Below, in pieces: positions 11,960 to 22,470 of a stretch of DNA of 64,000 bases (its first letter is position 1; each line of letters opens with the position of its first letter). Position numbers and translations under genes: made by a program. Below the pieces are notes generated by a model. The model was not told where the DNA came from. It was given only the letters and a program-made list of their open reading frames with translations, and did no database searches. Source of the stretch: Annona cherimola (lineage: Eukaryota; Streptophyta; Magnoliopsida; Magnoliales; Annonaceae); contig CM059975.1 in the NCBI GenBank assembly GCA_030490835.1, forward strand, positions 15,443,579-15,507,578, written 5' to 3'.

Positions 11960-12255
11960 TCATGTTCTTTTGCACCTGTGTGTACTTAGCTTTAGTGCAC
12001 ATAGGTGCAAAAATTTATTTTTAAAGTTTTTTTAAAAAAATTTATATGAGTGTTAATATAAGTGTATTTAATATGTGTGTGAATTTTTATCATTTTTGGA
12101 GATTTGTAGATATTTTTTTAGGTTTTTTAAAGTCAACGACATTTTTTAAAAATACACATGTTAAAAACGCTTAGGTTAACATTGTATAAAATTTTTTAAA
12201 GAATTAAAAAACAGGTTTAATACACCTAAGTGCACCGAGGCTAAGTGTTCCCGAG
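11960..12255. mobile_element. decayed foldback element
   Basis: Imperfect inverted repeat: GCACATAGGTGCAAAAATTT near 11997 is mirrored by AATACACCTAAGTGCACC near 12220-12239. The interior resembles the Mutator-type foldbacks of the window ('TTTATCATTTTTGGAGAT'). The ends are approximate and no target duplication was found. Confidence 0.4.
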
Positions 12256-12672
12256 TCGATTCAATCAACTACCTACGGAGAAATGATGGAAAAGTTGATA
12301 GTTGTATAAGATAGTGTAAATAAATTATTATAAAATAGAAAATTAAAGAAAGTGAAAAGTTCTAGAGGGACACGTTTATAGAAATGTCAAACGCATCTAT
12401 AATTTATACCGAATACCTCTGGACTAGTAGCGGAGATGCATGGAGCTAAGAGAGGACAACCGCACCTCTTGAATTTTTAAAAATTAAAAATCCCTTAAAA
12501 TTTTAGAAAAATATTTTATATGATTGCCCACCCCAAAAGCAATAGCCTGGCTCCGTCATTAATCTTAATAACCAGCAGGTTGTATTTGAAAATGGTATAT
12601 TAACTGACTTCTTTCCATCAATAACTTTATTACTATCGGTCTGCTACTACTACTAATATTTTAATTAGTTTT

Positions 12673-13107
12673 TAGGATTGATTTCAAATATACCCACTAT
12701 GTTTATCTTTAATTACAAATATACCCACTAAGTTTGAAAATTTTCATATATACCTACTAAGTATAAGTGAAATTTCTAATATATCCGTTATGTCAGTTAT
12801 GAACGTTTAATAATTTTAAAATTTCAAAATAGTCTTGATTAATCTAACATTTGGTACGATCGCAATATCTAGACCGTTAAAACTCATTCTGTTTAGCTTT
12901 TCTCTTACATTAGATATGTTTTTATTATATTGTTCCATTTCTATCATAGTCGAATAACTATTATTATTAAATAATAAGGGGCATTTTGGACATTTCATAT
13001 GATAGATAACGGCGATATACTTAGTGGGTATATGTGAAAGTTTTCAAACTTAGTGGGTATATTTGTAATTAAGGCAAATGTAGTGGGTATATTTAAAATT
13101 AACCCTA
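12673..13107. mobile_element. foldback MITE with repeated 'TATACCCACTA' arms (~435 bp)
   Basis: The left arm carries several spaced copies of AAATATACCCACTAAGTTT-like text (12690-12770). The right arm carries the reverse complement (AACTTAGTGGGTATATTTG, 13015-13090). Termini are TAGGATTGATTT and TTAACCCTA, followed by GTTTT on both sides, a possible 5-bp duplication. A non-coding, non-autonomous element. Confidence 0.6.
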
Positions 13108-14681
13108 GTTTTTATGTATACTTTTTCATTTAGATTATTTTATTAGATTCAAACCCTTCATTGTGATTTTATCATGTATCTTTAGCTAAGAATGCAGTTA
13201 CAAATTTCAACACATAAAAATGCTATTGATGATATATTGCAATGTGATAACTGTTATTCTTGACTAAATAATATTGGATTATTTGAACTTACAGTAACGT
13301 GACATGTTGCATTGCCATAAAAATGAAACGGGTGAATTAAACCTTTCCTATCTTTTTTCTAAAATTTCTAGCATTAAAATTACTCCGTTTGGCAAAAACC
13401 ATGCATGGTTAAAATTTTAAACTGACGCTGACCGGGAAAATAATTTTCTTTTGTCTGTGCCATTTCGCAGCTGAAATTGTAGCTCATAGTCCCAAATCTG
13501 ATTGATTTGAATGATTAAATTTGAAAAAAAAAATGATTTGGATGACATCTTATAAGTGGAGCATTCATTTCTTGCTCCACAGATGAACCGTTTATAGCTC
13601 CGCAAGCTGGAAATAACATTTAATATTTGCGGCAGTTTCTGGTTGAAACCCTTTAAATTCTTTCAATTTGGCCGGTTAATGTCTGCATATTTGGTGAAGG
13701 TCCTAGATATAGCCAGATGAACCACCAATCCAACTGTTTCACTCCACAAAAAGTGTCCATTGACCATGTGCTTGTGCTGAGAGCCTGAGATTGAGATAGA
13801 TGATGGGTCTTGTGCAATCCAAATTCTTTAAGCATTGTTAGCAATCTTTTGTACATTTTTTTAACTTTATTTATTTTATAAACAGTGTTGTATTTGTATT
13901 ACAAATAATTTTTTTTGTAACCTCTAATGCCAGTCAATTTTTATTGTATGATCAATGCATAAAAAGAAAATTCTATGATCAGCTCCTATACTATTGCATT
14001 TTTTTTTTCATGAGTCACAGCTGCGAGTGTTTATTTTGGTGAAAAAAACTGGTAGTTGACGTCCTTAGTACCATAATTAATGCGTCTTCTTAATTATCTA
14101 GGAAAACTTATCCTACCATTTCGGCTCATATTTCAGGTCCGTCAGTCGAAATCGAAATGGATTTTTCTTAGAAATAATATTCGGGCGTGTTACATGCTTA
14201 CGTGACATTATGATACCGAACAATGCAAGAAAATTAGCATTTTGCAGCATTTTGCCATAAAATATATTATTTAACTACATAAATAATTATTGTCGCTGAA
14301 AGTTGATAATATAAGGAATGTTATAAAAAATAATTTCTAAGGATTAAGGACAATACTAATTTGAATAAAAATTTATTAGTATAAAAGTTTTTGAATTGAA
14401 TGAGGTGATAAGATATGAGGGAGGTAATATTGAAAAGTAAACAAAAAAAATTAAAATAGATATGATAATTGTATAAGCAATTGTGTAGAAATAATTAAAA
14501 ATAAAGTAGTTTATATGAATATGTGAAAAATAATTAAAAATAAAAGAATTGGAGAGTGAAAAAGTTGTATATTGAAAAATTTCAGTTATAAAGTTTTACC
14601 TGCTGTAAAACACACCCTAAAAATATAAGCTTTGGTAGCAACCTTTAAAAAATGTATCACTAAAGTTTTTTGTAACTGATT

Positions 14682-14686
14682 GATAG
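14682..14686. repeat. left target-site duplication of the gypsy element (GATAG)
   Basis: GATAG immediately precedes the 5' LTR. GATAA (25472-25476) immediately follows the 3' LTR. Four of five bases match, as expected for a 5-bp duplication with one later change. Confidence 0.65.
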
Positions 14687-15050
14687 TGTTGACACCCCAC
14701 CCTCGGGGCCCAAAGACGGACAATTGGACACAAGATTCAAGCCCAACCAAATTCAACGCAAAAGGAAATTCAAGACAACCAAGCGGGCCCTCCCGCACTC
14801 AGCCCAAGGAGCGAAGCCCCACCAAGCCTCGAAGCAGGCTTTTCAACAAACCAAATCCGGCCCACAAAGAGCGAAGCTCCTACAGGCCACCTCGGCGGGC
14901 TCCACAAAGCAGCTCGCCAGACGAAACAAACGGGCTTAGCCAAGCTCTAGCCCACTAAAGCCTCGGAAGCAGACTTCTCTACAATTTTGGGCCTCCACAA
15001 CGGCCCACCCAAAAGCCATGGGCTAAGCCAAGCTCTAGCGCACCAAGCCA

Positions 15051-15180
15051 AGCTTATGGACCAAGTCCAAAACCATTCAAGAGGTCCAAAGCCCATGACC
15101 CCAACTCAAGACCAAGTCCATGATCCCACTCAAGCCCAAGCCCATGGACCAAGTCCATGACCTCAAGGGAGCCCAAAGCC
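15051..15180 (+). repeat. short-motif reiteration in U3 upstream of the TATA box
   Basis: The stretch repeats variants of CCAAGTCCATGA and AAGCCCATG at roughly 25-35-base spacing (for example near 15060, 15111 and 15148). Reiterated motifs just upstream of a core promoter are common enhancer candidates in plant LTRs, but that function here is inference. The same array is in the 3' LTR. Confidence 0.5.
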
Positions 15181-15192
15181 CACTCCACCATC

Positions 15193-15200
15193 TATAAAAG
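15193..15200 (+). promoter_or_regulatory. LTR TATA box
   Basis: TATAAAAG in the context ACCATCTATAAAAGGAGG, a strong plant TATA box. Transcription would start about 15222-15230, placing the U3/R boundary there. An identical box lies at 24823-24830 in the 3' LTR. Confidence 0.7.
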
Positions 15201-15844
15201 GAGGAGCTCCCCTCTCATTCAAGCACACTTGAAGAGAGGCATCCTAAGGGGAGGACGGGAGTCTGCAGCAACGCCCCCGGCATCCCGGTCTTCCCGCTCT
15301 ACGCCTCTCTTCCCATTTTCCCCTTTTCATCTCTCCCGTTCTCTTAAACCCTTTTTTATTTCCCCCCTTTACGCTGTGTAAACCGCCTCGGGTTGGCAGA
15401 TTTCTCCATATTTGCTTCAACTTGAAGGCCGAAACCCAGATTCTGTATTATTAGTGCCTTATTTCTTTAAATAGGGGCCGATCTCCCTCTAAAGATCGGT
15501 GGCGACTCCATTTTTATTGTTTTCTTGTGTGCGTGTTTGAGCTAACGCCCCGGCAAGGTGGGTGCACGCGGGTCCGCAGATTCTAGCATAGTACGCTGCC
15601 GTTATGCTGCCGGATTTGTGACTTGACCCGTGTACGGAAAGCCCCGTCTTAGCCGTTATGCTGCCAAAATCACGAGAAAATACCAACACGCCAACTTTCC
15701 TAAAAGATATGAAGCCTAATGCATTTTACCCCATGTGAATGCAGGAAATCTAAGCCCACGTTGCTTTTCAACACGATCCGAACTTCCAAGGCCCGGGAAA
15801 CCCATTCCGAGCCCATCGTAGCGCTCCCGGCGGGTGCTACAGCT

Positions 15845-15863
15845 TGGCGACTCCACTGGGGAC
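15845..15863 (+). other. primer-binding site (tRNA-Arg-like)
   Basis: TGGCGACTCCACTGGGGAC starts three bases after the 5' LTR. Its reverse complement ends in CCA and has the form of a tRNA acceptor stem and T arm (GTCCCCAGTGGAGTCGCCA). From memory this fits a plant tRNA-Arg, the primer usually reported for Tat/Ogre elements. The tRNA identity is inference; the position and the TGG start are seen. Confidence 0.75.
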
Positions 15864-16001
15864 GGCGTTGCAAGTCTACATCGGCGCAAGGGGGTCAGAA
15901 TCTGAAAGATCGGAGCTTCCTCCTCGCTGAACAGCGAGTTCCAGAGGGGTTCCCGTCTTCTGGCAGCGAGTTTATGAAGTTTCTGCCCAAATCGCGCAGA
16001 A

Positions 16002-16020
16002 ACCTAAAAAGTTTTTAGGT
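16002..16020. repeat. 19-nt palindrome, copy 1 of 3 in the retrotransposon
   Basis: ACCTAAAAAGTTTTTAGGT, a perfect 9-base inverted repeat around a central G. Identical copies lie at 20515-20533 and 22452-22470. Copy 1 is in the leader between PBS and pol; the others flank the 3' non-coding region. Confidence 0.85.
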
Positions 16021-16200
16021 CCAGAGGCGTCCAGCTCCCAAACAGCAAAGAACTCGTGAAGGACTATTGGATACCGCCTTGTGACTGTCAAGGCACCTAA
16101 AACGAGCCAAAAGGAACACCTTCCAGTAGGGATGCAACTGGTTAACGCTAAGTAAAAAGCCGACATAAAAATCACTTCTTTTCCATAACCTGAGTGTTTT

Positions 16201-16358
16201 CTGGTCACGCTTCCAGACACGCTTCAAGCGAACTGGTCTTTCTCCAGACACTCTTCAAGCGAACTGGTCATTCTTCCAGACACGCTTCAAGAGAACTGGT
16301 CCTCTTCCAGACACGCTTCAAGTGAACTGGTCACTTCTCCAGAGACGCCTCAGGCAAA
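16201..16358 (+). repeat. tandem array of five 31-32-bp units
   Basis: Units begin CTGGTC at 16201, 16233, 16264, 16296 and 16327 and share CTTCCAGACACGCTTCAAG with small changes. The fifth unit is the most diverged. The array occupies the place where gag and the start of protease should lie and runs directly into the protease remnant. Confidence 0.8.
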
Positions 16359-16367
16359 CCCGACACC

Positions 16368-17072
16368 ATGGTCATCCCTTTTCAAGTCTTGGACATCCCC
16401 GCGTCTTTCAACATGTTATTGGGAAGACCTTGGTTGCATCAAACCGGAGCCATCCCGTCCTCTCTCCATCAAAAGCTGAAATACATATCGGCGGGGAGGC
16501 TAATGGTCATAGAAGCCGATCCCGAGATCATCATCCCGGTGGAATTTGAAAACTGTCATGAAGTTCCACTTATTGAAGTATATGAGTCTGCGGATCCTCT
16601 CCCTTTCAGGATGGATGACATGCATGAAGTCCATCACATCCATTCAAAGCAAAGGCTCCCGCTCCACTATGTCATACCTCCGGCCGAGAGGCAAACAACA
16701 AGGTTCAACATCAAAAACCGAGGAAAGACGGTATTACTCAATCCTCAACAAAAGAACAACAAATGGGGTCTTGGATATAGACCCGAGGAGGACAAGTTCA
16801 AGAAGTCAAACAAAGCAACTCGGTTCATAAGCGCGGGACACATACTACCCGAGGCATTGGAGACCCAAGAAGTCTTAATGATAGCTCATGATGACCGGCA
16901 CGAAAAAAAAATGCCGTTGAGCCAAGACAAGCCAAAAATTGGTATGCTATGCCAACTTGCTCAAGACCCGGTTCTAGCAATCACATCACGCATCCGGTGC
17001 CCATTCAAAAGAAAAAGAAGCAAACGGAGCCGGATATGTGGGCCAGCATTGGCTGGTCCCACGAGTTGCTAG
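16368..17072 (+). pseudogene. pol: gypsy pol: C-terminal part of aspartic protease and linker
   Basis: The translation begins VIPFQVLDIPASFNMLLGRP, the C-terminal hallmark of gypsy proteases (the FNMLLGRPW strand). The catalytic D-S/T-G motif that should precede it is absent because upstream sequence is missing. The frame then runs through a poorly conserved linker and ends after shifting out of phase. The correct frame resumes at about 16990-17020 in the next segment, near an A-rich run (AAAAGAAAAAGAAG) where an indel is likely. No functional protease can be made. Confidence 0.75.
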
Positions 17073-17908
17073 AAATCTCAGAAGAAAGAGGAGTTGATGA
17101 GGAACTGCGCGGCAACATAGAAAGGCATGAAAACAAAGATGCAGCTTTGGACTATGAGATCGTCAACTTGGGAACCCCGGAACTACCCAAATGTCTTCGT
17201 ATTGGAAAGAACTTATCCGCCAATGAAAGAAACCAAATGCTCGCTTTTCTCAAGCCTCGGCTAGTCAACTTCGCTTTTTCCTATGAAGACATGCCCGGAC
17301 TTGACGAAAATCTCATTACTCATCAACTCCCAATAAAGGCCGGTGTCAAGCCGGTAAAGCAAAAACTTAGAAGGCTCAAACCGGAATGGATACCCAAGAT
17401 AAGAGATGAAGTCATCAAGCAATATAATGCCGGATTCTTGGTAGTATCGCACTATCCACAGTGGCTAGCTAATGTTGTTCCCGTGCCCAAGAAGGACGGA
17501 AAAGTCCGAATGTGCATTGACTATAGAGACCTCAACAAGGCTAGCCCGAAGGATGACTTCCCACTGCCTCACATCGATGCTCTAATTGACAACACGGCGG
17601 GCCATACATGGTTCTCCTTCATGGATGGGTTCTCCGGGTATAATCAAATCAAAATCGCCGAAGAAGATAGAGAAAAGACATCCTTCATCACTCCTTGGGG
17701 GACATTTTGCTACAAAGTGATGCCATTCGGTTTGAAAAATGCCGGAGCTACATATCAACGTACCATGACGGCCATCTTCCATGACATGATGGGCAAAGAA
17801 ATGGAGGTCTACGTGGACGACATGATAGTCCGGTCTTGCACTAAGGCTCAACCCGCAAAAATGTGTCTTTGGAGCTCAAAAGGGGCGCTTGCTCGGATTC
17901 ATCGTTAG
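16949..17908 (+). pseudogene. pol: gypsy pol: reverse transcriptase N-terminal and palm, truncated
   Basis: Genuine RT homology runs from about 17010. It includes GLDENLITHQLPI, the fingers/palm motif VPVPKKDGKVRMCIDYRDLN, FSFMDGFSGYNQI, the PFGLKNAGATYQR motif, and the catalytic YVDD at 17810-17821. About six codons after YVDD the sequence jumps to the region normally some 20-25 residues further on. There, LNPQKCVFG is readable in another frame from about 17846. The frame therefore ends in a spurious tail (after SCTK). The deletion removes part of the RT thumb/connection and shifts phase. RT activity is not expected without suppression. Confidence 0.85.
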
Positions 17909-20381
17909 TGGAAAAGGAATTGAGGTGGACCCGACAAAAGTCAAGGCAATACTAAGCATGCCGCCTCCCGCAACCGAAAAGGAGATAAGGGAATTCTTGG
18001 GCAAACTTCAATACATTAGCCGGTTCATAGCCCGACTAGCATCCACTTGTGAACCCATTTTCAAATTGCTAAGGAAAGACTCTCCCAAAGAATGGAACGA
18101 AGATTGCCAAATCGCCTTTGATAAAATCAAAGCCTACTTGGTTAACCCTCCAATCTTGGTGCCGCCTAAAGCGGAAGGTCCCTTGTTGTTGTATCTCTCG
18201 GTTACTTCCACAGCATTGGGAGCGGTGCTAGGACAACCGGATGAATTGGGACGGAAGGAGCAAGCCATATACTATTTAAGCAGAAAATATACCCCGACGG
18301 AAGTCAAATATCCGGAAATTGAAAAGGCATGCTTGTCTCTTGTATGGGTCGTGCAAAAGTTAAGGCAATACATCATGTCCCGAACCATATTGCTTATCTC
18401 TAAGATGGATCCGTTGAAGTATCTTTGTCAAAAGACCGTGTTGACAGGGAAGCTAGCTCGGTGGCAATTGCTCCTCACGGAGTTTGACATAGTATATGTC
18501 ACAAGAAAAGCTGTCAAGGGACAAGTGGTAGCGGACTACCTAGCCGCACAGGCACTTCCGGACTACCAACCGTTACAAGAAGACTTTCCGGATGAGGAAA
18601 TACTACTTGTGGAGCAAGACGAAGAAAATGATGCTTGGACCTTATACTTTGATGGTGCATGGAACGCTTCGGGTAACGGAATAGGTGTGGTCCTATGCTC
18701 CCTCAACCAAGCTCCAATCATGATATCAAGAAGATTGGTTTTCCCATGCACAAATAATATCGCCGAATATGAAGCTTGCCTAGCCGGAGTGCGGGAAGCC
18801 TACAAGTTGGGGGCAAGAAAACTTCAAATTTATGGAGACTCGCAGTTGGTAATCAACCAAGCAAATGGAGAATGGGAAACCCGAGATGAAAAGCTAAAGC
18901 CTTACCACACGGCATTAACTCACTTGGTTTACTCATTCGAAGAAGTCACTTTCACCTATGCGCCACGGGCGCAAAACCAATGGGCGGATGCACTAGCAAC
19001 CTTGGCATCCATGGTTGAAATACCATACGGGAAGGGAACTCAAGAAATCACAGTGCAAACATCTCAACAACCCGCATATTGCCTACAAGTGGCGGCCGAA
19101 GCCGAAGAAACTCAAGTGGAAGAAAAGCCGTGGTATCATGACATAAGGCAGTTCTTGGAGCACCAAGCATTCGATGATCATATCACACTTGCGGAAAGAA
19201 GAACCATCAAGAGACTAGCCTCTAGCTACATAATACAGGGGGCAACATTGTATAAGAGATCTCACAACCAAATGCTACTACGGTGTGTTGACCGGCAAGA
19301 AGCAAAGGAAATCATGACTCAAATCCATGATGGGGACTGCGGAGCACACATGAATGGGATCATGATGGCAAAAAAGATAATGCGCCAAGGCTACTACTGG
19401 ATCTCAATGGAAAAAGATTGTTCGGAGCATGTACGGAGATGTTTCAAATGCCAAGAGCATGGGAACTTGATACACTCGCCCGCATCGAAATTGCACTACC
19501 TATCTACCCCATGGCCCTTCTCAACTTGGGGAATAGATATAATCGGGAAGATAGCCCCTAAATCCATTGGCGGTCATGAATACATATTGGTGGCAATAGA
19601 GTATTTCACTAAATGGGTTGAAGCAACTTCCTTCCCAACAATCAACGCGGCACAAGTCATACGCTTCATCAAAGGGAACATCCTATCAAGGTTCGGACTT
19701 CCGCAAGCAATCATAAGTGACAACGGAACAGTCTTCATCAGTAAGAAGGTTCAAGACTTCCTAGCTCAATACAAAATACAACACCACAAGTCAAGTCCCT
19801 ACCGTCCTCAAGCCAACGGGGCCGTAGAAGCTGCAAACAAGACCTTAATCAAGATCCTTGGCAAAATGGTGGAGAACTACCGAGATTGGGCAGAAAAGTT
19901 GCCATACGCCTTGTGGGCATACCGAACCTCTATCCGGAGAGCTACGGGATTCTCACCCTACGCCTTGACTTACGGCATGGAAGCAGTTTTACCCATTGAA
20001 GTAGAGATTCCAACTTGGAGGATCTTGAAGGAAAGTGAAATGGAGATGGAAGAATGGATGCAAATACGTCAATCCCAATTGGATCTGCTTGATGAAAAGA
20101 GAATTCAAGCCCTTCACCACACCCAAGCATATCAACGGCGAATGGCACGGGCCTATAACCGATCGGTGAAAGCTAAAAACTTCCAAGAGGGTGACCTCGT
20201 CATGAAAAGGATCCTACTTGTTCATCCTTCAGATAAAAGAGGCAAGTTTAGGCCTAATTGGGAAGGTCCGTGGGTTATAGCCAAAGTTTTATCAAACGGA
20301 GCATTAGCCATTTCAAAACCCGAAGACAACGGGAAGGCCGAAATCATAAGTTCGGACCATGTCAAGAGGTTCTATCCATAA
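17889..20381 (+). CDS. pol: gypsy pol: RNase H, second RNase H and integrase (830 codons, open)
   Basis: One uninterrupted frame from LGFIVSGKGIEVDP (end of RT) to the stop after RFYP. In order: RT connection (PPPATEKEIREFLG); RT-linked RNase H (TALGAVLGQ, YLSRKYTPTEVKYPEIEK); a second RNase H with D (YFDGAWNASG, Asp at 18651), E (NIAEYEACLAG), D (IYGDSQLVINQ) and D (QWADALATLAS); and an integrase zinc finger (H..H and CFKCQ, about 19327-19460). The integrase core has Asp 19536, Asp 19719 and Glu 19827 (D-X60-D-X35-E). Its C-terminal module is GDLVMKRILL..GPWVIAKV. There is no chromodomain, consistent with Tat. The first methionine is internal to RT, so this is the downstream part of a broken polyprotein. 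All integrase catalytic residues are intact. Confidence 0.9.
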   Translation: MLGFIVSGKGIEVDPTKVKAILSMPPPATEKEIREFLGKLQYISRFIARLASTCEPIFKLLRKDSPKEWNEDCQIAFDKIKAYLVNPPILVPPKAEGPLLLYLSVTSTALGAVLGQPDELGRKEQAIYYLSRKYTPTEVKYPEIEKACLSLVWVVQKLRQYIMSRTILLISKMDPLKYLCQKTVLTGKLARWQLLLTEFDIVYVTRKAVKGQVVADYLAAQALPDYQPLQEDFPDEEILLVEQDEENDAWTLYFDGAWNASGNGIGVVLCSLNQAPIMISRRLVFPCTNNIAEYEACLAGVREAYKLGARKLQIYGDSQLVINQANGEWETRDEKLKPYHTALTHLVYSFEEVTFTYAPRAQNQWADALATLASMVEIPYGKGTQEITVQTSQQPAYCLQVAAEAEETQVEEKPWYHDIRQFLEHQAFDDHITLAERRTIKRLASSYIIQGATLYKRSHNQMLLRCVDRQEAKEIMTQIHDGDCGAHMNGIMMAKKIMRQGYYWISMEKDCSEHVRRCFKCQEHGNLIHSPASKLHYLSTPWPFSTWGIDIIGKIAPKSIGGHEYILVAIEYFTKWVEATSFPTINAAQVIRFIKGNILSRFGLPQAIISDNGTVFISKKVQDFLAQYKIQHHKSSPYRPQANGAVEAANKTLIKILGKMVENYRDWAEKLPYALWAYRTSIRRATGFSPYALTYGMEAVLPIEVEIPTWRILKESEMEMEEWMQIRQSQLDLLDEKRIQALHHTQAYQRRMARAYNRSVKAKNFQEGDLVMKRILLVHPSDKRGKFRPNWEGPWVIAKVLSNGALAISKPEDNGKAEIISSDHVKRFYP

Positions 20382-20514
20382 AAAGGCTCACCATTGAAAT
20401 ACTAATGCGACTGCAAAGCACGAGGAACATCCAGAAATCATCTTTCTACATCCCGCGTGAAATCAAAGGCAAAACACAAGTGCAGAACTGCTGCTGCTGG
20501 AAACAGGCCGTTAG

Positions 20515-20533
20515 ACCTAAAAAGTTTTTAGGT
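20515..20533. repeat. 19-nt palindrome, copy 2 of 3
   Basis: Identical to the copy at 16002-16020. Here it is flanked by G and C, extending the dyad to 21 bases. It lies 133 bases after the pol stop codon. Confidence 0.85.
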
Positions 20534-21446
20534 CCGACAGCGTTGCTCGCATAGCAGAACTTCAGCAGTCCGGCAGACGCCCGAAACACGACCAAAAGGG
20601 TCGGAAACTCAGAAGTAGGGGGCAGACAGATAGGAGACGAGCTGCAGCTCACCCCAAACCAATTCTTAATACATTCAAAGCAAAAATGCAAATTTTAGTG
20701 AAAGATCCATGAAACCCACAAAGAGGAATGCAACTCAACGACTCAACATCCAAGATCCGGATTCGCCAGGAAGTGCAGCAGTGCTGTTCACAGAAGACGA
20801 TGAATTTCTTGAAACTCATAAAGCTCAAATTCAAAACAAAGAGAAGAAGCATCAAGATATGGCCAAAGAAAAGCATTCCATCCCATTCCATTCAAAGGCA
20901 TTCAAAGATACATCATAAGCTAAGAGAGAAAGGTCTCTTAAGTACATGGTTGTCCGAAAAGAATCCGAAAGGAGGGAGCAATACACATGAAGACCAAAAT
21001 GGCTATACAATCCACTAGCCACTCCTCCAAAAGAAAAGGAACAAAAGGGGGCTACACAAAACATTAACACTAGCATCTAGCATTCAAAAGTTGGCTAAGA
21101 AGTTCCAAGACGGCTTCGTGACGAACAATCATCCTTCCCATAGTGGCCAAGGCGTGGGAGTGGTGTGAACACAAAGAAGCCAAAGCTCCCGACTATACAA
21201 GCGAAGCTTTGCACGTCCCGGTAAATCCGCTGCAACTATGAAGAGATCCACAATATATATGACACCATTCGTGGCAAACTCCCGAGGATGCATACCCGCA
21301 ACAAGCTAGCTCCTCCAACCATGGCAGGTACTAGTCTCCTTGACTATCGCGATGGGTATGGCTCCCAACTCCAAAGCCGTAAGACTTGAGGTCCCTGCCC
21401 AGTAAAGCTATACTCCCCATTAGCAAATGGAAAATTACTTCCATTA

Positions 21447-21870
21447 CCATCAAGATCAGTCATGAAGCAGGAAGAGAGCAAACACAGCAACGGGAAGCTC
21501 AACGGACATGAGTATCAATGGCAAATGCGGAGCAAGCAACATGCCAAAGCAAATCAGTGAATGCAGCCATGAATACGCCATTAAAGGAGCTTAAACAAGA
21601 AGAGAAACGGGAGAAGAAGTGGAGCTGTCGGAAGGCAGAAGGTCTTCCATAAACAGACTCTCATTTGGCAGCGCCGCACCTCCATTAACAGGTGATAAAT
21701 CACCCCCATTGTCAACAAGATCAGCCATAATACAAGGAGATTAAAGGCAGAAACAGAAGCACCACAGAAATGGAAAATCAAGAACTAAATGCGGAGCAAA
21801 TAACCCAACAGCAACAGCAGTGAATACAGCCACAAAAACGCCATTAAAGGAGCTTAAAAAGGAGATGAAA
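21447..21870 (+). repeat. diverged direct repeat in the 3' region, two ~160-bp arms
   Basis: Arms at about 21447-21610 and 21711-21870 share CAAGATCAG, AAATGCGGAGCAA, GTGAATNCAGCCA and CGCCATTAAAGGAGCTTAAA. Spacing is about 260 bases. Both arms are non-coding on the sense strand. Confidence 0.6.
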
Positions 21871-22451
21871 TACCCACCTATCTGCTGAAACAGAAACAGA
21901 AAGCGATGATCACAGGTCTCTCCGTGAAATAATCTGCAATGGAAATCTGAAGAAAATGAAAAGAAAATCAGATGTGAGGCAAGGAGAAAGGTGGAAGCCA
22001 TTAATGGAGAGCCCACACCTTTGCAGCTGCAAAATCCGGATATGAGAATGGCCTCCATGCTCAAGCCAGCAGACGTCCGGGCAATCCAACGGGAGACAAG
22101 AAATTTCGGGAAGAAGACAAATAAGCGATAGGACAAATCACGGGTAATGCGCTGACAGCAACTCACCCAAAGAAGCAAAGGCATGAAGATTTCCAGCAGC
22201 AACAAATCCGGATGAAGAAGGTACACCCGTACCCAAGCAAGTTGACTTTCTGCGGTGCAGAAGGAGAATGATGATCCAAGAGAGGTAAATCGCGAGAAAA
22301 ACGCTGCCATAATCCGTAGCAAGTGCAGAAGAAGCATGACAGGCGGGTCCCAACTCGCACGGAAGGGGAAAATCGTGCAGAAAAGGGAAAAATACAGACA
22401 AATGGGGAGTTTCAGCCCGCTGGTCGCGAAAATGAAGAAGGACGTCGACTG

Positions 22452-22470
22452 ACCTAAAAAGTTTTTAGGT
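22452..22470. repeat. 19-nt palindrome, copy 3 of 3
   Basis: Identical to the copies at 16002 and 20515, again with G and C flanks giving a 21-base dyad. It is followed by TATATATATAAAA (22473 on), which could act as a TATA-like element, though nothing else supports a promoter. Confidence 0.85.

Larger units (their letters stand above)
10646..14686. other. repeat-rich intergenic region between the CHI-like gene and the retrotransposon
   Basis: No gene supported. It contains a Tourist-like fragment from about 10646 to 10880 (GTGTCCAGGAAGTGATAAA start, homologous to the 42850 copy), the foldbacks listed below, and another Tourist-like copy at about 14360-14617 ending AAAACACACCC then TAA. A slightly GC-richer patch at 11087-11480 has no long open frame and was not identified. 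Confidence 0.45.
14687..15841 (+). repeat. 5' LTR (1155 bp)
   Basis: Begins TGTTGACACCCCACCC and ends GGGTGCTACA, i.e. TG...CA. It matches 24317-25471 base for base except 8 substitutions and has no length difference (compared by eye). It contains a TATA box, GC-richer U5 sequence, and two copies of CCGTTATGCTGCC about 55 bases apart. The open frames inside it are repeated in the 3' LTR and are not genes. Confidence 0.95.

Noticed and set aside
14680..14958. Open frames of 71-92 codons at the start of the 5' LTR, repeated at 24310-24588
   Set aside because: They lie wholly in U3 of both LTRs; GC-rich LTR sequence is open by chance and no protein family is recognised.
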